Positions 27,027-35,100 of a stretch of DNA of 41,233 bases are shown here, piece by piece. Position 1 is the stretch's first letter, and each line of letters begins with the position of its first letter. A model generated the notes under the pieces. That model made no database searches and was not told the DNA's origin. It was given only the letters and a program-made list of their open reading frames with translations. The position numbers and the translations under genes were made by a program. The DNA is from Peptococcaceae bacterium (GTDB lineage: Bacteria; Bacillota; Desulfitobacteriia; Desulfitobacteriales; Syntrophobotulaceae), in NCBI GenBank assembly GCA_012521215.1, contig JAAYMU010000157.1, forward strand, positions 1-41,233, in the 5' to 3' direction.

Positions 27027-27857
27027 ATGAGTAAAGCGGATGAAATATTCATTTCTATGTGTCGAGATATTATTGATAACGGGTATTCTTCGCAAGGGCA
27101 AAAAGTGAGAGCCAAATGGGCTGACGGTACTCCCGCCCATACTATTAAAAAATTCGCCATTGTCAGTAGGTATAACCTTGCAGAGGAATTTCCGATTCTT
27201 ACTTTGAGAAAAATTAATTGGAAAGCCGCTATTGACGAGTTACTTTGGATTTGGCAAAAAAAGTCTAATAATATTAAAGACCTCAACAGTCGTATCTGGG
27301 ACAGTTGGGCTGACGAAAACGGCTCTATCGGCAAGGCTTACGGTTATCAATTGGGTGTCAAACATAAGTACCCTGAAGGTGAGTTTGACCAGGTGGATCG
27401 GGTGCTGTATGATTTGAAGCATAATCCTTACAGCAGGCGAATCATTGTTAATATGTATAATCATAATGATCTGCATGCCATGAATCTGTATCCCTGTGCC
27501 TACAGCATGACTTTCAATGTTACCGGCAGAAAACTTAATGCTATCCTTAATCAGCGCTCTCAGGATATATTAGTGGCCAATAACTGGAATGTAATTCAAT
27601 ACTCGATTTTGGTTTATATGCTGGCTCAGGTAAGCAACCTTGAGGCCGGAGAACTTGTCCATGTCATAGCTGATGCGCATATTTATGACAGGCATATACC
27701 GTTAGTAACCGAACTGATACAAAGAAAACCTTATCCGGCTCCGAAGTTAATCATAAATCCGGACAAGAAAGACTTTTATGATTTTAAGGTGGAGGATTTT
27801 ATCCTGAAAAATTATCAATGCGGAGAACCGGTTAAGAATATCCCCGTGGCTATTTAA
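27027..27857 (+). CDS. thyA: Thymidylate synthase, folate-dependent (ThyA)
   Basis: A 276-residue enzyme methylating dUMP to dTMP with methylene-tetrahydrofolate, yielding dihydrofolate. The catalytic Cys is in NLYPCAYSMTFNV, dUMP-binding NQRSQDILVANNWNVIQYS follows, and HVIADAHIYDRHI completes the signature. After the nucleophile the usual His is replaced by Ala, a variant known in some Firmicute enzymes. The ATG at 27027 with AAAGGA is preferred over the TTG at 27000. The adjacent DHFR gene regenerates the cofactor that this reaction oxidises. Relatives often carry ThyX at this position instead. Confidence 0.95.
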   Translation: MSKADEIFISMCRDIIDNGYSSQGQKVRAKWADGTPAHTIKKFAIVSRYNLAEEFPILTLRKINWKAAIDELLWIWQKKSNNIKDLNSRIWDSWADENGSIGKAYGYQLGVKHKYPEGEFDQVDRVLYDLKHNPYSRRIIVNMYNHNDLHAMNLYPCAYSMTFNVTGRKLNAILNQRSQDILVANNWNVIQYSILVYMLAQVSNLEAGELVHVIADAHIYDRHIPLVTELIQRKPYPAPKLIINPDKKDFYDFKVEDFILKNYQCGEPVKNIPVAI

Positions 27858-27876
27858 TAAGAGGTAGGGTAAGATT

Positions 27877-28365
27877 ATGAAGATTATTTTATCTGCTGAC
27901 CGGAATTGGGGCATAGGCTATCAAGGACAATTATTACTCAGGATTCCGGAAGACATGAAGTTTTTTAAACAAATGACGGTGGGCAAAGTTGTCGTTATGG
28001 GCCGGGGAACCTTTGAATCACTACCGGGAAAACAACCTTTAAAGGACAGAACCAATATTGTTCTCAGCAGTAAAATGACGTCCCGGGACGATGGTTTAAT
28101 TATCTGCCGTACTTTGGAATTATTATTGCAAGAACTTAAAAAGTATAAACCCGAAGATATATTTGTTATTGGCGGCGAAAAAGTTTTCCACCAGTTATTG
28201 CCTTATTGCCGGAAAGCATATATCACTAAAATTGACCGCACTTTCCCGGCAGACAGATTTTTAATCAATTTGGATGAGAGTCAGGATTGGAAGTTAGTTT
28301 CGCAAAGCGAGTGGAAAATCTATAACGATACTCCATTCTGCTTTGTTAAGTACGAAAGAATTTGA
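27877..28365 (+). CDS. folA: Dihydrofolate reductase
   Basis: A 162-residue NADPH-dependent enzyme reducing dihydrofolate to tetrahydrofolate. The N-terminal SADRNWGIGYQGQLLLRIPEDMKFFK carries the Met20-type loop and the active-site Glu (PED, where many enzymes have Asp). VVVMGRGTFESLPGKQPLKDRTNIVLS and VIGGEKVFHQLLPYC are the cofactor motifs. It lies 19 bases after thyA and 11 before rlmB. Confidence 0.95.
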   Translation: MKIILSADRNWGIGYQGQLLLRIPEDMKFFKQMTVGKVVVMGRGTFESLPGKQPLKDRTNIVLSSKMTSRDDGLIICRTLELLLQELKKYKPEDIFVIGGEKVFHQLLPYCRKAYITKIDRTFPADRFLINLDESQDWKLVSQSEWKIYNDTPFCFVKYERI

Positions 28366-28376
28366 GGTAGACGAAA

Positions 28377-29129
28377 ATGGATGAGAATATTGTCTACGGG
28401 CGGAATTCTGTAATCGAACTAATAAAATCCGGCAACCCTGTCCATAAGGTTCTTCTTAGTAATCAGAAAGAGGGAAGGAACTCCGATATTCTATATTTGC
28501 TTAAGGTAAAAGGAATTCCTTATCAGTTTGTGGATAATGGTGTGTTGGCTAAATACAGTGCCGGCAAAAAACATCAGGGAGTGTTGGCCTTTACGGCGGC
28601 TAAAGAGTATGTAGAACCGGAAGATATTTTAGAATTAGCCCATACAAAAGGTGAAGACCCCCTTATCCTTATGCTGGATGGAGTTGAGGATCCGCATAAC
28701 TTGGGGGCGCTTCTGAGGTCAGCAGAGGCTACCGGTGTTCATGGTGTTATAATCCCCAAAAGGAGAAGTGTAGGGCTCACGCCTGCGGTAGCCAGAACAT
28801 CAGCCGGCGCTGTAGAATATGTTGCCGTGGCCAGGGTAAGCAATTTGGTTCAGACCATTAAATATTTGCAGGGGCAAGGCTGTTGGGTAACGGGGGCTGA
28901 AGCCGGCGGTAAGGATATATTCCAAACTGATCTGCGAGGGCCGAGAGTGATTGTGATCGGCGGTGAAGATAAAGGACTAAGCAGATTGGTTAGAGAAAGC
29001 TGTGATGAAATTATTTCTTTGCCCATGTTAGGGAAGATATCTTCTTTAAATGCAAGCGTTGCTGGCTCTATTATCCTTTATGAGGTTATAAGGCAGAGGA
29101 AACAAGGCTTGGCCGACATTTACCGCTAA
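28377..29129 (+). CDS. rlmB: 23S rRNA (guanosine-2'-O)-methyltransferase RlmB
   Basis: A 250-residue SPOUT/TrmH-family enzyme that methylates 23S rRNA G2251 (E. coli numbering) with S-adenosylmethionine. The N-terminal substrate-binding domain begins YGRNSVIELI. The trefoil-knot domain has LDGVEDPHNLGALLRSAEATGVHGVI, VIGGEDKGLSRLVRESCDE and ISLPMLGKISSLNASVAGSIILYE. It follows folA closely. Many relatives have a NYN-nuclease gene after it; here sigH is next. Confidence 0.96.
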   Translation: MDENIVYGRNSVIELIKSGNPVHKVLLSNQKEGRNSDILYLLKVKGIPYQFVDNGVLAKYSAGKKHQGVLAFTAAKEYVEPEDILELAHTKGEDPLILMLDGVEDPHNLGALLRSAEATGVHGVIIPKRRSVGLTPAVARTSAGAVEYVAVARVSNLVQTIKYLQGQGCWVTGAEAGGKDIFQTDLRGPRVIVIGGEDKGLSRLVRESCDEIISLPMLGKISSLNASVAGSIILYEVIRQRKQGLADIYR

Positions 29130-29137
29130 TCTTCGTC

Positions 29138-29167
29138 TTGACGCTATTTGAACACTTCAGTTATAAT
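29138..29167 (+). promoter_or_regulatory. Sigma-A promoter of sigH
   Basis: TTGACG (29138-29143) and TATAAT (29162-29167) at 18-base spacing, about 70 bases before the sigH start. It gives sigH a transcript separate from rlmB. Confidence 0.7.
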
Positions 29168-29238
29168 TATTTATGATTTGACAGAGATTCACGCGGCGCC
29201 ACCGTTTCCTTCGTGGATTGGTTTCGGGAGGGATGGAC

Positions 29239-29892
29239 TTGACTTTTACTCTCCAATCGGAGATGCCGGACGATTTTGAAGCAAATGATACCATAGTTGA
29301 TGAAGAGTTAGTTGAATTGGCTAAAAATGGTGACGCTGTAGCTCAAGAGTATTTGATTAATAAATATAAAAACTTTGTAAGAGCGAAAGCAAGATCTTAT
29401 TTCTTGATCGGTGCAGATCGAGAAGATATTATCCAAGAGGGAATGATTGGCCTATATAAAGCCATTCGTGATTTCCGGGGGGACAAGCTCTCTTCCTTTC
29501 GAGCTTTTGCCGAGCTGTGCATTAACAGGCAGATAATTACAGCTATAAAAACTGCTACCCGGCAAAAACATATACCACTTAATTCTTATGTATCTCTCAA
29601 TAAGCCTATTTATGATGAGGATTCAGACCGAACCTTGCTGGATATCATTTCCGGGACGAAGATCACAGATCCTGAAGAGCTTATTATCAGCAGGGAAGAA
29701 TTCGATGATATTGAAGAGAAAATGGGTGAGATACTGAGTTCCCTGGAATGGGAGGTATTAATGGCTTATCTTGAGGGTAAATCCTATCAGGAGATTGCAG
29801 TTGATCTACGTAGGCACGTTAAATCAATTGACAATGCTCTCCAGAGAGTAAAAAGAAAACTGGAAAGATATCTTGAACATAGAGTACCCTGA
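29239..29892 (+). CDS. sigH: RNA polymerase sigma-H factor (SigH/Spo0H)
   Basis: A 217-residue sigma factor of the sigma-30 type, directing transition-phase and early sporulation genes. Region 2 contains DREDIIQEGMIGLYKAIRDF and SFRAFAELCINRQIITAIK (-10 recognition); region 4 contains LSSLEWEVLMAYLEGKSYQEIAVDLRRHVKSIDNALQRVKRKLE (-35 recognition). The TTG at 29239 is chosen because GGGAGGG ends six bases before it; the ATG at 29233 directly abuts that site. Position after rlmB matches the Firmicute order. Confidence 0.95.
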   Translation: MTFTLQSEMPDDFEANDTIVDEELVELAKNGDAVAQEYLINKYKNFVRAKARSYFLIGADREDIIQEGMIGLYKAIRDFRGDKLSSFRAFAELCINRQIITAIKTATRQKHIPLNSYVSLNKPIYDEDSDRTLLDIISGTKITDPEELIISREEFDDIEEKMGEILSSLEWEVLMAYLEGKSYQEIAVDLRRHVKSIDNALQRVKRKLERYLEHRVP

Positions 29893-29953
29893 TAATCCTC
29901 AAAAAGCCGGACATCCATGACAGAATATTCCAAGCAAAAACTTTATTTTTAAG

Positions 29954-29983
29954 TTGACAAAAGCCAGGGGGATCTGTTACAAT
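29954..29983 (+). promoter_or_regulatory. Promoter of the tRNA cluster
   Basis: TTGACA (29954-29959) and TACAAT (29978-29983) at 18-base spacing, with initiation expected about 10 bases before tRNA-Thr. Confidence 0.82.
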
Positions 29984-29998
29984 ACATTGGTGTCTGAC

Positions 29999-30074
29999 GC
30001 CGTCGTAGCTCAATTGGCAGAGCAGCTGATTTGTAATCAGCAGGTTGCGGGTTCGAGTCCCATCGACGGCTCCA
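29999..30074 (+). tRNA. tRNA-Thr (anticodon TGT)
   Basis: A 76-base cloverleaf. Acceptor arms GCCGTCG and CGACGGC pair fully, the anticodon stem GCTGA/TCAGC encloses TTTGTAA with anticodon TGT, GGTTCGAGTCC forms the T loop, and CCA is encoded. Confidence 0.97.
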
Positions 30075-30083
30075 AAAGAATAT

Positions 30084-30167
30084 GGGTAGGTGGCCGAGTG
30101 GTTAAAGGCGGCAGACTGTAAATCTGTTCCGAGAGGTACGATGGTTCGAATCCATCCCTACCCACCA
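30084..30167 (+). tRNA. tRNA-Tyr (anticodon GTA)
   Basis: An 84-base class II tRNA with a long variable arm. Acceptor arms GGGTAGG and CCTACCC pair, the anticodon loop CTGTAAA holds GTA, the T loop is GGTTCGAATCC, and CCA is encoded. Confidence 0.97.
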
Positions 30168-30267
30168 CTAACATTTATTTAATCACTTGATCACAGGGAT
30201 CAGGATTATCTAACTAAATATTTTAGGGAATTGGGTATTCAAACAGAATATCAAATCTCGAACACGT

Positions 30268-30342
<75 letters not shown>

Positions 30343-30354
30343 AAGAAATCCACG

Positions 30355-30386
30355 ACTTCTGGGGTAACCTAGAAGTTTTATTTTTG
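30355..30386 (+). terminator. Terminator of the tRNA cluster
   Basis: ACTTCT and AGAAGT (30355-30360, 30371-30376) enclose a further GGT/ACC pairing and run into TTTTATTTTT. Confidence 0.8.
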
Positions 30387-30396
30387 TTCGATACAT

Positions 30397-30445
30397 AGCA
30401 AGACGGTCCGTGTTTGTCAGCAAAAACTTAAGGAACCGTCTTGCT
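30397..30445. repeat. Long inverted repeat without U-tract
   Basis: AGCAAGACGGTCC (30397-30409) pairs with GGAACCGTCTTGCT (30432-30445) across a 22-base loop, with one bulged base. No T run follows on either strand. It lies between the tRNA terminator and the end of the minus-strand tlp gene. Confidence 0.75.
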
Positions 30446-30481
30446 AATGAATAGCTATTTCAGCAAAAAATTTTAGCTTCA

Positions 30482-30712
30482 TTATTCTTGATAATCATTC
30501 TCTTTGGCCAGTGCCTCATCCCGAATTTCAGCCCTCATGCCCTTTAAAGCTTGGCGGCGGCGCTTGTTTTTTTCTTTGAGTTCACGCCGGGTTTGTTCGT
30601 TATCCGTTTTGGCGATCATTTCTTCAGCCAGTTCCATATTACGGATGGTATGGTTGATATTAAACTGAATTTTGTCTACATTGTCCCGGCGATCATCTGG
30701 ATTATGTTTCAT
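30482..30712 (-). CDS. tlp: Small acid-soluble spore protein Tlp
   Basis: A 76-residue, highly charged helical protein with the family signature PDDRRDNVDKIQFNINHTIRNMELAEEMI and ELKEKNKRRRQALKGMRAEIRDEA. Tlp is made in the forespore and packaged in the spore core. The ATG follows AGGAGGAAC at good spacing. A GCATA box (30784-30780) lies about 70 bases upstream in the area of a sigma-G -35 element, but the -10 match is weak. The gene marks the organism as a spore former. Confidence 0.93.
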   Translation of the reverse strand: MKHNPDDRRDNVDKIQFNINHTIRNMELAEEMIAKTDNEQTRRELKEKNKRRRQALKGMRAEIRDEALAKENDYQE

Positions 30713-30833
30713 GAAACTGTTCCTCCTTTAAAATAACTCCCAGTGTTTATGACTTATTGTTTGGAGAAGAAAACGGTCTTATGCAAAAAAAGTTTATATA
30801 ATATAAATATGTTCCCATCTTATTAGACGGGCA

Positions 30834-30842
30834 TGATATAAT
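30834..30842 (+). promoter_or_regulatory. Extended -10 promoter of the FUSC-like gene
   Basis: TGATATAAT (30834-30842) is an extended -10 (TGN-TATAAT), about 60 bases before the start codon. No good -35 is seen, as is common with this class. Confidence 0.55.
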
Positions 30843-30903
30843 CTCTCAATAGATAAATACTCTGTGTTATTATTACTAAGGTGAAAGGAAAAGGTGGTTA
30901 ATC

Positions 30904-31995
30904 TTGAATATCGGCGCCAGGACTATTAAAACTTCCATTGCCGTCGCTTTAAGTGTATATATCAGTGTGCTGTTTAATGTGGGACCGGCTATTTTTGCTG
31001 CTGCTTCTGCCGTAGTATGTATGCAGCAGTCTATTGGCAAAGGGTTTAGAAACGGTCTCGAACAAATAATTGTCAATTTGTCAGCTGTTGTTGTCGCGGT
31101 AATCCTTGGCCTGACTATACCGATAGATTATTTAAGTATGGCTTTGGCTACCGTGATTATGATTCTGTTGTGCACTAAAGTATTTAAGACCCCTAATCAG
31201 ATTGTTTTAGGCATCATGTCTGCAATATTCATTCTTTCCGCTCCCCATGAAGAATTCTCGCAACATGTTTTTACCAGGGTATTGGCTATTTTAATAGGTA
31301 TGGCTATTGCCAATATCATCAATTTTATTATATCTCCTCCGCATTATCGTGAAGCTCTGATCGCTAAATTTTTGGAACTCAATACCTTTGTAGTACAATG
31401 CTTTGTTGATTCTGTTAATAAATATTTATACCTGACTCCGGCAACGGAGGAAGAAATGAAAAGAAACCAAAACCACTATGCTACTTTGCTGGAAGAAACA
31501 GAAAAACTGTTTAATTTGTTACGCTATGAGTGGAATGTAGGTCTTTTTCCCAGCAAAAAGAAACATGCTAAGCATAAATCAGAACAACAGCTTTTCAGGG
31601 AATACCTGAATTATAACCGGGAACTTTGGCAGAGATCGCAGGATTTACTGTTTCTGGCTGAGGAGAGAAGGGTGCGTCGGGAACGGGCCAATGCCTCTTC
31701 CACTAGCAGTGAATTTCATAATATTTTTGAAATGCTGGTAAATGTGATTTTTAATGCTACCACCTATAATTCTGAACTGCAGAAGAAAATCAAAGGTGAG
31801 GAAGCGGTAATCTACCCTGCACCGCGTGTTTGGAGTAAGTTGAACGCCCTGCTTACGGAATGGTTGGAAAACACACCGAATTCCAACTTTTTTATGCATG
31901 CTTGGCTGGAAGTGTCTGTTGTAACTTATAACGTTCGCTGGTTTGCCAAAGAATCTACCAGGTTACTTAATTGGGGAAATGATGGCCAGAGCTGA
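30904..31995 (+). CDS. Aromatic-acid-exporter / FUSC-like membrane protein
   Basis: A 363-residue protein. The N-terminal half (about 1-150) holds four to six membrane helices beginning GARTIKTSIAVALSVYISVLFNVGPAIFAAASAVVCMQQSIGKGFRNG, the typical ArAE/YgaE-like start, in which the IGKGFRNGLEQI loop is conserved. The C-terminal half (about 155-363) is cytoplasmic, helical and charged. The family is thought to export aromatic acids or amphiphiles, but substrates are mostly untested. The start is TTG after AAAAGGTGG. It is divergent from tlp and precedes the PPDK-like gene in the same direction after 134 bases with a new promoter. Confidence 0.88.
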   Translation: MNIGARTIKTSIAVALSVYISVLFNVGPAIFAAASAVVCMQQSIGKGFRNGLEQIIVNLSAVVVAVILGLTIPIDYLSMALATVIMILLCTKVFKTPNQIVLGIMSAIFILSAPHEEFSQHVFTRVLAILIGMAIANIINFIISPPHYREALIAKFLELNTFVVQCFVDSVNKYLYLTPATEEEMKRNQNHYATLLEETEKLFNLLRYEWNVGLFPSKKKHAKHKSEQQLFREYLNYNRELWQRSQDLLFLAEERRVRRERANASSTSSEFHNIFEMLVNVIFNATTYNSELQKKIKGEEAVIYPAPRVWSKLNALLTEWLENTPNSNFFMHAWLEVSVVTYNVRWFAKESTRLLNWGNDGQS

Positions 31996-32056
31996 GCAGA
32001 ACTATAGGTAGGACTGTGAGCAAAACTAGATATTGAAGTTCATTTGGGAATAAGTA

Positions 32057-32065
32057 TGGTATAAT
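32057..32065 (+). promoter_or_regulatory. Extended -10 promoter of the PPDK-like/GAPDH-like unit
   Basis: TGGTATAAT (32057-32065) is an extended -10 element, 65 bases before the start codon. The -35 region is not recognisable. It would drive both genes of the pair. Confidence 0.6.
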
Positions 32066-32129
32066 AACGGGTGCCGAATATATTAGCTAAGGAATTAAGG
32101 ATAGACTTTATTTTACTTGAGGTGTTCAC

Positions 32130-35100
32130 ATGGAAAGGAATTTTAGATCTAAAGCCCTAGAGGCTAATTTAGTTGAAACCAGACACGAAGAAATTCAAAT
32201 TCCGGCTAAACACCAGTGGTTTATTGACCTTTCGGCAGAATGTTGGGGAATGAATAAGAGGACCGTTGAATTTATTAAGGAATATAACCATAAGTATATA
32301 AACTATGAGTATGTTTTAGAAGAACTTCACAATATATGCCTTACGGATTTGTGGTTTTATCTATCCATTCCAGAGTCCGAAGAGGCCTTATTTTTTTTAA
32401 CGGGGATTTTTGAAGAGCTTTCTCAGGCTAAGCTCAGTCTGAGAGAGACAGAACGGCTAATGACCACCTTATTTAAGTTTATTGACAAATTGATTAAAGT
32501 CGGACAACCTACTTCTAAGGTAATTGGGAGAATTGTAAACCTAATTGCTAAAGGTATGCAGGAACAGGAGGAAATATATGTTCGTAACGGGGGATATTTT
32601 AAAACATATTTAGGCCGGGTGGCCGCCATTCCGGAGTTCAGGGACGAAATAATAAATTTAACGAGAACTATTCTGCTTAAAGGAGTAGAGTATTGGGAAA
32701 ATACTACCAGGGCGGAAGAGTGGTTTGCCACTAAAAAAGATTTATTTCATAAAGATTATGAACCAAAACTGCGCTTAATTGGCAGAGACTTTTTCAAAGG
32801 CTTAAGAGAGCAAATCAAAAGTACTGAAACTTGGGAGGATATGGTTTCCAATTTCTTTTTTAATGATATAGCCAATCATTTTCGTCAATTTAGCGAAGAA
32901 TTCGAATTACCCTTGGAAAAAATTCATTACCTTTTTTATGCTATGCATTTACCGGGAATGAAGCAGATAGAAAGTCATTTGCTTTATGATATTAACCGTC
33001 TTTTGAAAGATGCTTTAACCTCTTTAACTCCTGAAGAAATCTATTGGTTTATAGATGAGATGTCGAGTCTTTTTAAGGAATTTAAGGACGAGCATGCCGG
33101 TACAATTCTGGAGTGCGTGTCTACTTTAGGTAAAGAGATAGCCCGTATCAATAATCCGGAGATAATTTCTTATTTTTGCAAAAGTTTAATTAATATTGGT
33201 TTTATTTATCCGGGAAAGCAGCAAATAACAAGTGATTGGCAGGTCAAAGTTAATCCTAATCATATTGTAAATATTAGGGTCTGGCTGGAACTAATTAAGA
33301 GCTCGCCCCAAAACTTCCGCGAACTGCTGGCTGCTCTAAATGTCAATCTCAAACTGGGAGGGATCTTTATTGCTGATACGGATCTTTTCCAAAGGGATAT
33401 AACCAAACTATTGAATTCGGATATCAGTGCGGTTTATAAACAAATTAAAGAGCTGGCTCGTTTGTTTCCGGTCTATTTTCGGGAAATCGGTGCTGAAGGT
33501 AAGCTTCGCGATGTTACTACCGCTATTGATGAGTTGGGGCATCGGAAAGACCGTCTTATACATTTTGTGAGGAAACAAATCCATTCCGAAAGTAACAATA
33601 CCCATATTTCCTTGATTAGAAGTGTGGCGGTTTTCTGGTTCAACGGAGATATTGAGCCTTTGCAAAGCATTCTACCTCCAGATGTATTGGAGGCCATTGA
33701 CCTTACCGGTCCCTATTTTGTTGAAGTTCACCGGCTAATGGTAGCTGCCTGTCAGCACTTTGGGGTAGATCCTCTGGGGCTCCTGGCTTTGCCGGAGCAA
33801 GAGGTAATTAACTTCATAGAGGACTATCCTTTAAATAACAAGAGAGAAAAGAAACGTTTCATTTATTTAATTCAATTGAATAGTCTTCTTTTGGAAAAGT
33901 ATTCTCTGGAAACTCCTGATTTGGCAGGGGTTCTGTCTAAAAGCGGGTTTAGCAGCCCTGAGCAAATAGCAACTCTTCAAAAACAACTGACTGAAGAGGA
34001 TTATTATGGGTCCTTAAAGACGGTCTATGCTATAATGGCCAAGCTTAAGGATATAATTTTAGACCCAAAAGAAAGTGTTGCTCAGGAAGATATATATTAC
34101 AAGAGACATATTGCCATCGGCATTCCTTCCATGTATGGCCAGTATAGAGAGCCAAAGTTTGAAGCCTTGGGACTAATGTATAGGTTGGAAAAAGTGGCTT
34201 CCAGAATAATGGAAAATATTTTGGCCGATTTTAAACTGGATTATATTACTGCCAAAACCTTAAAAAAAATTTATGAGGTATTAATTTTATTTAAGACCGG
34301 TTTGGCCTTGGACGGTATGGAAAACCAAAACTTTAATTCCAATTTGGAAATGTTTCGTTTTTGTTTAACTTCCCCCAGTTTTACCCTAGGCCAGTTTATT
34401 AATATTTTTGAGTTTATGGCCTTGGATATTAAAGAAATAATTAACGAGTATTTTATTCGATTTTATGATGATGCTCTAAATGTGGTTGTTCCCCAGCTTT
34501 TTGACAATTCTAAGGAGACTTTGTACAAAAAGTCCGAAACCTTTTATCGGGAAGTTTTATCTTCGGCTTTTTTGATCCAACTTTTGGATAATTTTATTGC
34601 TTATGCTATTAACAAATTAAGGAAGATTATGAATGACTACTCCGAGAAACAAATTAACAATATGATGACTTATGATCCTGATCTAACAGTCAGCACTTTT
34701 GAAACTTCCACCGAGGAGTTGGATAACAGGGCGTTTCTTGGAGCTAAGGCTTATTATTTAAAGAAACTGATTTCCTACAATTTCCCTGTACCGCCCGGAT
34801 TTATTTTAACCACAGAAGTTTTTCGTCATAAGGATACAGTTATGGAACATATGAATATGAATTTAGAATTCGAAGAGCTTCTGGCTAAACATGTGGCTGA
34901 AATTGAACGGGTGTCCGGACTCGAATTCGGTAATCCTGAGCGGCCGCTTTTACTTTCGGTGCGTTCCGGAACAGCTATTTCCTTGCCGGGAGCCATGAGT
35001 ACTTTTTTAAATGTCGGTCTTACAGACGAGATTGTAGAAATTTTGGCCCAAAAGCAGGAAAATGCCTGGATGACTTGGGACTCCTATCGCCGCCTTATCC

